Shown here one piece after another: positions 1 through 7,556 of a stretch of 64,000 nt of DNA. Position 1 is the first letter of the stretch, and each line of letters begins with the position of its first letter. The translations under genes were made by a program, and so were the position numbers. Under the pieces are notes generated by a model. The model did no database searches. It saw only the letters and a list, made by a program, of their open reading frames with translations, and was not told the origin of the DNA. The stretch is from Polycladomyces subterraneus (GTDB taxonomy: Bacteria; Bacillota; Bacilli; Thermoactinomycetales; JIR-001), in assembly GCF_030433435.1 (NCBI RefSeq), contig NZ_JANRHH010000035.1, positions 62,001 to 126,000 on the forward strand, read 5' to 3'.

Positions 1-25
1 ACAAGGATCGATTTTCATCCTGCCC

Positions 26-289
26 TCACCGGTTAACTTGTCCCCCTGTGTCATACAAACTCATTGACGAGCTTTCCCACCGGGAAAAACTGGATGATTC
101 ACGATAAGGATAGTAGCCATCACAGTGGCATTCCCTCATTAACTTTTTCAGCTTTCTGGTGGTTTTTTTGCTTAGACGATAGGCTTTGTACAGTCTGTGG
201 TAATCCACCATACAGTAATGTCTATGCATCGGGTAATACATCATCGGGTAGTCCATCATCGGGTATTGCATATAAGGTTGGCGTTCCAT
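26..289 (-). CDS. Small Tyr/Met/Pro-rich protein of unknown function
   Basis: 87 residues. The first ~30 residues repeat a YPMM/YPM pattern (three YPM units at 3-5 residue spacing), followed by a basic segment rich in Lys, Arg and Tyr, a Cys-His-Cys cluster and a Ser-rich tail. Such Tyr-rich, low-complexity small proteins are common in spore coats of Bacillales, but no coat family was recognised, so that role is only a guess. A GGGAGTGAG ribosome binding site lies 7 bases before the ATG. The start lies inside the upstream gene 222-431 in another frame, which suggests translational coupling or that only one of the two is real. Confidence 0.5.
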   Translation of the reverse strand: MERQPYMQYPMMDYPMMYYPMHRHYCMVDYHRLYKAYRLSKKTTRKLKKLMRECHCDGYYPYRESSSFSRWESSSMSLYDTGGQVNR

Positions 290-431
290 TCAAACACTCA
301 CTCCCTGTTTTTGTTTTCCTGTCATGGTATCGTATGCCCCCATCTATCCGCAGCGTCACCGGTTCAAAAGCCTGTTTTTTGTAGAGCACTGAACCCTTTA
401 ACTCCCTTTCTGACGATCCGATATATGTCAT
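222..431 (-). CDS. Small hypothetical protein overlapping the Tyr-rich gene
   Basis: 69 residues starting MTYIGSSERELKGS. The start is backed by a GGAGGAAG ribosome binding site 4 bases upstream of the ATG. It ends in a PDDGLPDDVLPDA repeat that is the other-frame reading of the YPMM repeat in the overlapping gene 26-289 (68-base overlap). A strong minus-strand terminator lies only about 15 bases before the start, so transcription must come by read-through or from a promoter hidden in the terminator. No family recognised. Confidence 0.4.
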   Translation of the reverse strand: MTYIGSSERELKGSVLYKKQAFEPVTLRIDGGIRYHDRKTKTGSECLNGTPTLYAIPDDGLPDDVLPDA

Positions 432-445
432 TTTCTTCCTCCATA

Positions 446-477
446 CAAAAAAAGGTTCCGACATGCGTCGGAACCTT
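446..477 (-). terminator. Rho-independent terminator after tRNA-like fragment
   Basis: A perfect 11-bp stem (AAGGTTCCGAC / GTCGGAACCTT) with a 4-base loop is followed on the minus strand by a run of T. It directly follows the tRNA 3' fragment at 484-544. Confidence 0.85.
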
Positions 478-483
478 CCCTTT

Positions 484-544
484 AGCCGGGGTGGGATTCG
501 AACCCAAGGAGGGCGCAAGGGTTTCCCCTTCCCAACACCCCTAG
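484..544 (-). other. 3' half of a class II tRNA (remnant, possible attachment site)
   Basis: On the minus strand this reads from the anticodon-loop region (CTAGGGGTGTT), through a long variable arm with an AAGGG/CCCTT stem, to a T arm (GGGTTCGAATCCC) and an acceptor strand CCCGGCT. The layout resembles tRNA-Ser. No matching 5' half (D arm, AGCCGGG acceptor strand) is present upstream, so it is not a functional gene. Integrative elements often leave exactly this 3' half behind. A terminator follows directly. Confidence 0.6.
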
Positions 545-695
545 ATGGAATGGAGCCATTTCACATTTTCAGTATATAAAAGGATCACAAAAGAGTTTGT
601 GATTAATTACACAAAATAAGTGACGATATTATGACAGTTATTGTCTTATATCGTGCTTTTATTCAAATCTTATCTTCTACAACCTATAAATAATA
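519..695. repeat. ~175-bp imperfect direct repeat, copy 1
   Basis: Starts inside the tRNA remnant and matches 2858-3036 almost throughout, including the shared blocks ACACCCCTAGAT, ACATTTTCAGTATATAAAAGG and ACAAAATAAGTGACGATATT. The two copies are in the same orientation and enclose about 2.2 kb. Confidence 0.85.
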
Positions 696-701
696 TGTGA
701 T

Positions 702-950
702 ATGTTTCACAAAAACAGCGTGTATGACACGATCCGCAGCATTTACCCGAGCGCCGAAATCCATGACATCCCCCGGGCGGATCTGACCAAACCGGCCGGG
801 ATTTGAGCCGGAGGACACTTTCTCCTGAAAGACGGCCGTCTCGGCGGAGTACGGGAGGAGAGAAAAATGAATGGTGTTTCTGAGAGAAACAAGTTACGAG
901 AAAATATCCGGGTTGATCCACGGTCTTTCAAGGGGTTTCGTCATTTATGA
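702..950 (+). pseudogene. Open frame interrupted by one TGA
   Basis: An ATG at 702 reads 34 codons (MFHKNSVYDTIRSIYPS...) to a TGA at 804-806. The same frame then stays open for 47 more codons to a TGA at 948-950. There is no ribosome binding site before the ATG. The peptide matches no family I recognise. A nonsense-broken gene fragment is the simplest reading. Selenocysteine is conceivable but nothing else in the window supports it. Confidence 0.3.
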
Positions 951-1078
951 ACTGCCCTATCAACTACTCCATAAATTACCCCATCAACTATCCTATCAAC
1001 TGCCCTATTATAGGATGGTGTTGTTCTTTCTCTTCTCCGGATAAAAAAAGTGTATTTCTTGATATTCTTTTCCTCTGA
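947..1078 (+). other. Short open frame with PINY peptide repeats
   Basis: An ATG overlaps the previous stop (ATGA). The frame encodes 43 residues that begin with four near-copies of a Pro-Ile-Asn-Tyr/Cys unit (NCPI, NYSI, NYPI, NYPI). The YP periodicity recalls the YPMM repeats at 26-289 on the other strand. Expression is not supported by a ribosome binding site, so it may be only a repetitive relic. Confidence 0.2.
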
Positions 1079-1287
1079 AAAAATGCTCTCGGAGATACTC
1101 CCAGTACCGTTTCAGGTTGTTTCTTTTCCATGGGGAGCGACCCAAATGACTTTTCCATCCAGTTCTACATGTTTCAAGGTGGATACTTATTTCGTGCATC
1201 CGTTGCTCTAACGCGATACGACGGAGAGTTGAGCGAAAGCTTGATCATCTTTTCCGTATCTGGGGCAGCCGCATTGATCTGCCGCAT
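1008..1287 (-). pseudogene. Frameshifted remnant of an unknown gene
   Basis: Three consecutive reading frames join into one plausible ~93-residue peptide if a single base is restored at two places. MRQINAAAPDTEKMIKL... runs to NKYP, then LKHVELDGKVIWVAPHGKE, then NLKRYWEYLREHFFRG... to the stop at 1008. Both breaks look like one-base losses. The family is not recognised. Confidence 0.3.
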
Positions 1288-1479
1288 CCATCCGTATTCT
1301 AATTCAAATCAACGCTCGAAAAATCAATGTTGAATTCATGAGCGAGCTAACCAATAAACCAATATCCACTCAAATTGCTAATGATCAGCTCAGGAGCGGG
1401 TTTTCATTAGGAAGCGTATGGGGGCATTGTAGAAATAATACACTGAAATTAGAGTAACGATGAGAAGGAGATATCGACC

Positions 1480-2523
1480 ATGGAGAACAATCAAATGATT
1501 AATCGTAAAGGCATCAATTACGACGTAGGCACGTTTACCAGGGGTAAAGAATCATCATCTCGTGATAAATTCGATCCTGCTATCGTTAAACGTGAAATGG
1601 AAATTATAAAAAATGATTTGCATTGCAATGCCGTAAGGATTTCCGGTCAGGAAATTTCAAGACTTGTCATGGCGTCTGAATTTGCGATTCAACAGGGGTT
1701 GGAAGTCTGGTTTTCTCCAGCTTATATTGATGCGGATGAACAAGAAACGCTGAGTTATTTTGGCGAATGCGCCAAGGCGGCTGAAAAATTACGGACGCAG
1801 TCTCCGGTTGTTGTTTTTGTAGCCGGATGTGAGCTTACGTTTTTTATGAAGGGGCTCGTTGATGGAGATACAGCATTTGACCGGATCAACACTTTTATGA
1901 AACGCTGGCGCTTGCTGAAAAGCACGATTCGAAAAGGTTATTTCAACAAACGTTTAAATGCATTTTTGTCAAAAGCTGTGACTGTGATTAGAGAACATTT
2001 TCATGGCCAGCTCACGTATGCATCAGGCCCTTGGGAAAATGTGAAATGGGACCTGTTTGATTTCGTCTCTATTGATTACTACCGCGATGCAAGTAATAAG
2101 AACTCTTACCGTGAGAAGTTAAGAGCTTACTATAAACACGGTAAACCGGTAGTCATTACTGAGTTCGGTTGCTGCACCTACAAAGGGGCCGAAGATAAGG
2201 GAGGCTACGGTTGGGCAATTGTGGATTGGAGCAAAACACCCAAACAGCTTAAAGGTAACTTTATCCGGGATGAAAGCGTACAGGCCAATTATCTTATTGA
2301 GTTGCTGGACATTTTTAATGAAGAAAAAGTGAATGGAGCATTTGTATTTACTTTTGTAATGCCAAGCTATCCGTTTAACGAAAATGCGTTATACGATTTG
2401 GATATGGCCAGTTATAGTGTGGTCAAAACCTATACTGATCGAAATGGAACAACCTATAACGACATGCCATGGGAGCCAAAGAAGTCCTTTGCTGCTTTAG
2501 CTGAATATTACGCGAAGCATTAA
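1480..2523 (+). CDS. TIM-barrel glycosidase-like protein of the 'abortive infection protein' family
   Basis: 347 residues without a signal peptide, so cytoplasmic. The order of motifs fits a glycoside-hydrolase-like TIM barrel: KGINYDVGTF at the N-terminus, NAVRISG, AGCELTFF with E118 at the acid/base position, ASGPWE, SIDYYRD, and VVITEFGCC with E228 at the nucleophile position. Close relatives in actinomycetes and Bacillales are annotated 'abortive infection protein', a label whose experimental basis I cannot confirm. The ATG at 1480 has AAGGAG 9 bases upstream. It stands alone, flanked by the two ~175-bp direct repeats, which suggests acquired cargo. Substrate unknown; a role in phage defence is unproven. 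Confidence 0.75.
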   Translation: MENNQMINRKGINYDVGTFTRGKESSSRDKFDPAIVKREMEIIKNDLHCNAVRISGQEISRLVMASEFAIQQGLEVWFSPAYIDADEQETLSYFGECAKAAEKLRTQSPVVVFVAGCELTFFMKGLVDGDTAFDRINTFMKRWRLLKSTIRKGYFNKRLNAFLSKAVTVIREHFHGQLTYASGPWENVKWDLFDFVSIDYYRDASNKNSYREKLRAYYKHGKPVVITEFGCCTYKGAEDKGGYGWAIVDWSKTPKQLKGNFIRDESVQANYLIELLDIFNEEKVNGAFVFTFVMPSYPFNENALYDLDMASYSVVKTYTDRNGTTYNDMPWEPKKSFAALAEYYAKH

Positions 2524-2754
2524 CCCCCTTCTTGAGTGGCTATGTATAGCCTCAAGTCATCTTTCCATTTATTAGGAAAACAGTGGCTACCCCTAAGAAA
2601 GATAAAATGGCTTGAAAAGTAAAATGAGAGGATTAGATTGGGAGGATTTCGGTCAATAGAACCCCCATGAAACAAACACCGGCTCCCTTAACGTAAATTA
2701 GGTTAGAAACATCATAAAGAGCTTTTCCCTCCGCCGCCCACGCCCAAAGACGGA

Positions 2755-2784
2755 ATTAAAAAGAAAAAAGCGCGGTGTCCGCGC
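2755..2784 (-). terminator. Minus-strand terminator hairpin
   Basis: GCGCGG-TGT-CCGCGC hairpin at 2770-2784. On the minus strand it is followed by TTTTTTCTTTTT. It probably ends transcripts from the DUF5348 gene at 3150-3794. Confidence 0.6.
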
Positions 2785-2857
2785 CAAACCTAATTTGGAG
2801 ATGGTAGTGGAAAGCAAGAGAGGGTGGAAAGCAAGAGGTGGACAAAACAGAGAAAGA

Positions 2858-3036
2858 GGGTTTCATCTCTTTCCAACACCCCTAGATCAACCGAGTGGAC
2901 TCTTGACATTTTCAGTATATAAAAGGCTTGCAAAAGAATTTGTGATAAATTGCACAAAATAAGTGACGATATTATGACAGTGATTTTCTTATATCACGAT
3001 ATCACGCTGTTACTCAAATCTTATTTTTACCAATAA
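2858..3036. repeat. ~175-bp imperfect direct repeat, copy 2
   Basis: Second copy of 519-695. It keeps the tRNA-derived CTAGGGGTGTTGG (minus strand) but diverges where copy 1 continues into the T arm. Between 2524 and 3149 this repeat, the terminator above and a tandem GTGGAAAGCAAGAG motif near 2810-2840 are all that is visible. Confidence 0.85.
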
Positions 3037-3149
3037 ATAATCGGATGGGTTTGCCGAATCACTAACAGCACGACGTACCATGAGCTGACCTAAAGTTAAG
3101 ACACATTATTTATATTGTATTGTGCGACAAAATAGTAGGAAGTGCGAAT

Positions 3150-3794
3150 TCAGCGGCGAATCCTTGCTCGGACTCCGTTTAGTTCTAAGTCTGGATAGTC
3201 AAGCGCGTGATATCCCTTTTCTCTTGTATATGCAAGCCGAGTTACCATCCATTCCGGCTGCTCCATTGATTCAGAGTAAATGTATAGCTCCATGATGCTA
3301 CCAGTTTGCAATTCGATGCCCAAACATTGGTAGCGACCGTTCTCATTCAGTCGAAGATAACCTTCGGCTACCACGTCACATGTCAAATACTCTGCATGTG
3401 TTACAATGTCATCCATTAAAGAACCAAGATAACGGTATTCTTTAACTAGAAGACGTTCTTCGTCATCATTCCCGAAACCTGATGAGGGTAGGTCCTCAAT
3501 AATTTTGGACAATTGCTTCAGCTTAGGTAGAATGGAGTCCAGGTCCTTTTTTATTTTGTTGAGCTTATCAGTCACTCCTCTGTCACCCCACTCACGTGCC
3601 AAACATTCTGCATATGTCACCATGTCATCCAATAGAGAGCCAAGATAGCGGTATTCTTTAACCATGAAACGCTTTTCGTCATCATCCCCGAAACCTGATG
3701 AGGACAAGAGTTCTTCAATTGTTTGGGCTAATTTCTTCAACTTGGGGAGAATAGAGTCTAGTTCCTTTTTTATTTCATTGAGCTTATCAGTCAT
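3150..3794 (-). CDS. DUF5348-domain protein with internal tandem duplication
   Basis: 214 residues in three parts: a ~73-residue coiled-coil-like helical module (TDKLNEIKKELDSILPKL...), a second very similar copy (TDKLNKIKKDLDSILPKL...), and a C-terminal DUF5348-like domain (YLRLNENGRYQCLG to NGVRARIRR). DUF5348 proteins are small, of unknown function and often found in mobile DNA. The second module starts with GTG preceded by AGAGGAG, so the gene looks like two tandem copies fused after the first lost its C-terminal domain. A five-codon ATGACTGATAAGAAATGA frame overlaps the ATG and copies its first codons, perhaps a coupling leader. Confidence 0.7.
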   Translation of the reverse strand: MTDKLNEIKKELDSILPKLKKLAQTIEELLSSSGFGDDDEKRFMVKEYRYLGSLLDDMVTYAECLAREWGDRGVTDKLNKIKKDLDSILPKLKQLSKIIEDLPSSGFGNDDEERLLVKEYRYLGSLMDDIVTHAEYLTCDVVAEGYLRLNENGRYQCLGIELQTGSIMELYIYSESMEQPEWMVTRLAYTREKGYHALDYPDLELNGVRARIRR

Positions 3795-4143
3795 TTCTTA
3801 TCAGTCATTTCATCACCCCACAATAGTTACAGCTATTTTATCTAGATTGTTTTAGGATGAATAGATGTAATAGTTGGTAACCATAAACCAGTATGGACTG
3901 AGGTTCCACTGGTTCCATTTATACCCTCTTCTTTCATTTTAATAGTCATAAAATTTATATAGAACTAACAATGGGGAAGTAACTAAGGTAGAAGAGCCCG
4001 AGCCGGCCTCGGGCTCGGGCTTAGGAGGAGCCAAACGGGTGGTCGAGACGGTGCCACGGGCGGCCGTTGACTGGATAAGGGTAGGAAATAAAAAAGTAGG
4101 GGTTTTAAGTCCCTTTGATGACGCCTTATCACTTTTACGCCTT
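3795..4143. other. Intergenic region with GC-rich hairpin
   Basis: No gene is supported here. A strong AGCCCGAG/CTCGGGCT hairpin lies at 3995-4015, lacking a T-run on either side. It may end the minus-strand pair at 4144-4754. Confidence 0.4.
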
Positions 4144-4338
4144 TTATTCTCTCACTTCAGTAATGCTTTGCAACAAAAATATTTTCATCTTCTTTCTGAC
4201 TCGCATAACCAGCAGTTGTTCAAAAGGGAGAACATCGACGACGTATCCGGTATATTGTTCCTTGCCTTTCTTTGTTTGATATGTAATGGTGATCGCTTTC
4301 TGTTGTAAATATGATTTTCTGATCAGTCGAAGTAACAA
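4144..4338 (-). CDS. YolD-like small protein (C-terminal-half type)
   Basis: 64 residues. The pattern ITITYQTKKGKEQYTGYVVDV...FLLQSITEV resembles the beta-rich C-terminal half of YolD-like proteins, which accompany UV-damage polymerases or sit in phage regions. No polymerase gene is nearby. Start is TTG at 4336-4338, decided by GGGAGG 8-9 bases upstream. It lies about 120 bases downstream of 4458-4754 on the same strand. The family assignment is tentative. Confidence 0.5.
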   Translation of the reverse strand: MLLRLIRKSYLQQKAITITYQTKKGKEQYTGYVVDVLPFEQLLVMRVRKKMKIFLLQSITEVRE

Positions 4339-4457
4339 AACAAATTTCCTCCCATTAAAGGTCCTTAATACAGGTTTCCTGTAGTAAATGGCCTTGATGG
4401 GAAATAATCCGCACTCGTCGTAGTGTAAGAAAATATGTTTCGGTCTTCCCCAATAGA

Positions 4458-4754
4458 TTATCCCGTTAAGATACGCTCATGTCTTTTACACATACTTAGC
4501 AAGGCCTCCATGGCGTATCGCCGTGCTTTTTGTTCCGATGTAATCCCTTGAGTGATCTTCACGATATCACCAATCACTTTTTTGCCTTCTCTGAACACAC
4601 AAATTTGAAAAAGAGACCAAGTTGTGCCTTCGCGCTGTATCAAAATAATAGGACTGTTTAAGTGGCTTCCTTCATAAAGCCATATGTAATAGGAATTCTT
4701 ACCTGATTTTGATTCTTTAAAAAGCGCAGGCAGTAATCTTTTTTGGCTTCGCAT
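4458..4754 (-). CDS. Hypothetical protein
   Basis: 98 residues, basic, probably soluble. It has an aromatic N-terminal half (YYIWLYEGSHLNSPIILIQREG) and a helical C-terminal half (SEQKARRYAMEALLSMCKRH). The start has only a GGGGGGGA purine run as ribosome binding site. No family recognised. It is likely cotranscribed with the small gene at 4144-4338. Confidence 0.45.
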   Translation of the reverse strand: MRSQKRLLPALFKESKSGKNSYYIWLYEGSHLNSPIILIQREGTTWSLFQICVFREGKKVIGDIVKITQGITSEQKARRYAMEALLSMCKRHERILTG

Positions 4755-5051
4755 TATTGGTGTCCCCCCCTAGAATGATGCTTTCTCTGGTTCTTGGTCC
4801 TTCCTCTCTATCACCCCATCAGGGAAACAGGAAATATTTGTTAAATGCATAGTCCTTCATACCTAGTATAATGGTACTTTTGTAGTGTTTGTTTCGATAA
4901 AGAGATATGTCAGAGGTTACGAAATTTTTTTGAGACGAGCAAAACCCGCGTCAACCGAAAACGCCACCTTTTTATGGTTTATTAATGTAGGAATAGTCAG
5001 TAAAAACCTGAGCCTATTTGGCGGCAACACAAGGGGCTTTGTCGGAGAGTC

Positions 5052-5354
5052 TCAAAAACATTCATTTTTGAAAAGAGAAACCACTCCTTTGAAGAGTGTC
5101 CCCAGTGCAGTCAGGTATAGCGAGGAAAATCCCAATTGGGTAAACCCATACAAATGATCTAACAAAAACCGCACTATTCCAAAGTGAAAATAAAAAAACG
5201 CCACTTTTGTGGCGTCACACAAATCCTTATCACTCCCCCAAACGGAAAAATCCCCGCACTCCCAAACAATAATGGCGGAATACAAACTCGCTTGTATCTT
5301 CACGGAATATGGTTCGCCATCTTCACTAACCACATATTTTTTGTACAAATCCAT
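5052..5354 (-). pseudogene. Possible decayed gene whose frame crosses a terminator
   Basis: 100 codons. The first ~50 residues (MDLYKKYVVSEDGEPYSVKI...) look like a genuine soluble protein; the rest is hydrophobic. A strong minus-strand terminator (5191-5215) lies inside the frame. A TGA one frame over sits right at the terminator, so a frameshift probably extended an originally shorter gene. No ribosome binding site is seen before the ATG. No family recognised. Confidence 0.35.
5191..5215 (-). terminator. Minus-strand terminator inside 5052-5354
   Basis: Perfect ACGCCAC-TTTT-GTGGCGT hairpin, followed on the minus strand by TTTTTTTATTTT. Between 4755 and 5051 no gene is supported; an ACGCCAC half-copy occurs near 4960. 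Confidence 0.75.
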
Positions 5355-5408
5355 TTTTCTGTGATATCGTGAACCCGCCGCAAAATGTGGAATGAAAGGG
5401 GATGGCGG

Positions 5409-6465
5409 ATGGAAGAGGAACGTCCCGTCTGGCGGCGTTATGTGGAAGCCGTTCTTCGAGCCATCGTATTCTGTTTAGCCCTGCCAATCTATTTGATTGT
5501 GACTTTTCCCCGTTGGTGCTGGCATCATTTTCTGTATCCATTTTTCCGGTGGATCAGTCGCTCTTTGAGTGCAATCGGACGATGGTGTTGGCGATGGTGC
5601 ATTGTCATACCTATTCGCTGCGCATGGAATCATCTCATCACCGCCCCGGTGAAATGGGTGTGGAAGCATATCGTGATCCCCATTTCACATTGGTTCTCCC
5701 AAGTGATGATCTGGACGTGGCATCATCTGATCGTTTCTCCGCTGACGCGATTCTTTCGCATCATTGCGGTGCCAGTCTGTTGGCTATTGTTGGTGCTGGT
5801 GTCGATTGCAAAGGGGTTGTGGCGGTTCGGATTGGTTGTCCCGCTGTCATGGATTTGGCACAGGTGCATCGTTCTCCCGATTCGTTGGCTGTTTGACGTT
5901 GCCTTTCACGCGCTGTATCTTCTGTGGCGTACTTGCATCCTCCTCCCTATCCGGTGGATATGGCAGTATGTCATTTTTCCACCATTGCGGTGGGTTTGGC
6001 GGAGCCATCAAACTGCCGTTTCTGTGGATTTGGCGGGGAATCCTTATCTGGGTCCCCCGGATCTGGCGCTTTGCTATCCGACTTCCGATCAGCTGGATCT
6101 GGCGAACATGCCAACGTTTGATTATCGAACTGTCACATATGGCCAAACAAATCTGGAGCCTGATCGCCGGGGCCGGGAGATGGGTGCTCAATCACCTGCT
6201 CATTCCTTTTTTCCGTTGGCTATGGTTATATGTGATACGCCCCCCTCTCTCGTGGGCTTGGTTCGTCACCTTGTGGATTTATCGGGGATTGAAATGGATA
6301 CTGGTTTATGGAATCTACCGACCGCTCCGATGGATTGTGATTCATGCCATTGTCCACCCGGGTCGATTGATCTGGCATTTTACCCGCAAAACAATCAAAC
6401 AGTTCCGTCAATGGTGGAAAGAGATTTTCAACACTTTAAAGGAAATGTTGATGGGTTGCCGTTGA
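5409..6465 (+). pseudogene. Trp/Pro-rich tandem-repeat membrane-type protein, frameshifted
   Basis: Two frames join into one ~350-residue protein if the single A at 6003 is skipped (TGG CGG [A] GCC ATC AAA). The product has about 14 units of 11-13 residues built as [IVL]xxP[ILV]xWxW, such as IVIPIRCAWNHL, VPLSWIWHRC and LPIRWIWQYV, and ends in a Lys/Arg/Gln-rich tail (MLMGCR stop at 6463-6465). The start at 5409 follows an AAAGGGG site; an in-frame ATG at 5385 is possible. The pattern implies short Trp-anchored hairpins or interfacial helices in a membrane. Unrecognised family. The break may be decay, a sequencing indel or, less likely, programmed frameshifting. Confidence 0.6.
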
Positions 6466-6564
6466 CCAATCGTCATGAACTCAAACCATTGATGTAAGCA
6501 CAAAAATATATGCTTTTTACGAATAAAACAATGTAAGACATTCTTTATACCAGAAAGGAGAAAA

Positions 6565-7497
6565 ATGATGAAAAAGCTATTTCACTTGTCCCTATCTGTC
6601 GCTTTCGTAATGTTTATGATTCCACATTCGGTCTTTGCTGCACCAGAAGATGAATTAGATGGGAAAATCCTTTATACCCATACGGTTTTCGGCCCTTATA
6701 ATCCAGAGGTAGACGACACACCGCCATCCGGAACCTTCTTGAATCGTATGAAACCGGATGGGAGTCAGGATGAGGAATTAGAAAAGCTCTCTTTCAGAAT
6801 CACCGATGTATCTCCAGATGGAACAAAAGTATTGGCTACTCAATATAACTCAACTACAGGGAAACCGGAGATCGTAGTCTCTAAGCTAGACGGAAGCAAT
6901 AGAGTTGTACTTACTGAAGGAGACGGGGCGAAATGGTCCGGAGATGGAAAAAAGATCGCTTTCGTACGAGATTCAATGACGGGTGGTTATCATGATATTT
7001 TTGTGATGGATGCTGATGGAAGTAACATCACTCAAGTTACCGAAACACCAGCAGATGAGTCGGCTGTAGACATTAACTATGATGGAAGCCAGTTGGTGTT
7101 TCAATCCGATGAGACCGGACGTTACCACTTGTACTTGATGAACGCAGACGGAACCAACAAGAGACAAGTAACGGGAGATGCAAGCAACGAGACCGCTGAG
7201 TATGACCCTACGTATTCTCCAGATGGAAAAATGATTGCATATGGTCGCTATATCTATGATGAAGCCGATGTTTATACCATGGATGCAGATGGAAACAACC
7301 AAATAAACCGTACGGGTAACATTACTGATCATGTCCAACATCCAGTTTGGTCTCCAGATGGCAAAAAACTGGTCCTACAACAGTTGCCAAATACCCAGGA
7401 TCCGAACAAAATGTACACCATGAACGTAGATGGAACGAATCTACATGTGATTGAAAACGGAAAGATTTTAAATACCCCAGTGGGTTGGATTGAATAA
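6565..7497 (+). CDS. Secreted TolB-like beta-propeller protein (PD40 repeats)
   Basis: 310 residues with a classical signal peptide (MMKKLF, hydrophobic core, VFAA cut site near residue 26). The mature part carries repeated blades of the SPDGxKIxF...DIFVMDADGSN type (SPDGTKVLA, SGDGKKIAF, MNADGTNKRQV, YSPDGKMIAY, WSPDGKKLVL), typical of WD40-like PD40 propellers. These act as extracellular binding platforms; no enzymatic domain is attached. AAAGGAG lies 7 bases before the ATG, and a terminator follows, so it is a single-gene unit. Confidence 0.8.
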   Translation: MMKKLFHLSLSVAFVMFMIPHSVFAAPEDELDGKILYTHTVFGPYNPEVDDTPPSGTFLNRMKPDGSQDEELEKLSFRITDVSPDGTKVLATQYNSTTGKPEIVVSKLDGSNRVVLTEGDGAKWSGDGKKIAFVRDSMTGGYHDIFVMDADGSNITQVTETPADESAVDINYDGSQLVFQSDETGRYHLYLMNADGTNKRQVTGDASNETAEYDPTYSPDGKMIAYGRYIYDEADVYTMDADGNNQINRTGNITDHVQHPVWSPDGKKLVLQQLPNTQDPNKMYTMNVDGTNLHVIENGKILNTPVGWIE

Positions 7498-7519
7498 AAA
7501 AGTTGGATTCGTTGTTTAA

Positions 7520-7556
7520 AAAAGGGGAAGAGTGATTCTTCTCCTTTTCTTTTTTA
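7520..7556 (+). terminator. Terminator after TolB-like gene
   Basis: AAAAGGGGAAGA...TCTTCTCCTTTT hairpin followed by CTTTTTT. Confidence 0.75.

Noticed and set aside
446-544. T-box riboswitch before the small gene at 222-431
   Set aside because: The region has a tRNA T arm and acceptor strand, not the AGGGTGGNACCGCG T-box, so it is a tRNA remnant followed by a terminator.
804-806. Selenocysteine codon
   Set aside because: No selA/selB/selC, no known selenoprotein family and no convincing insertion element; a nonsense mutation is simpler.
785-850. Second tRNA or riboswitch in a GC-rich block
   Set aside because: No arrangement of acceptor, D, anticodon and T arms fits on either strand.
950-1010. 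CRISPR-like short repeats
   Set aside because: The repeat unit is ~12 bases encoding PINY-type peptides, with no spacers and no cas genes.
1460-1485. Cloning-vector-like AAGGAGATAT...CCATGG sequence before 1480
   Set aside because: It resembles the expression-vector leader only over a few bases, with a different spacer and natural flanks; coincidental strong ribosome binding site.
2765-2790. Origin or attachment palindrome
   Set aside because: GCGCGG-TGT-CCGCGC with an adjacent T-run is explained as a terminator.
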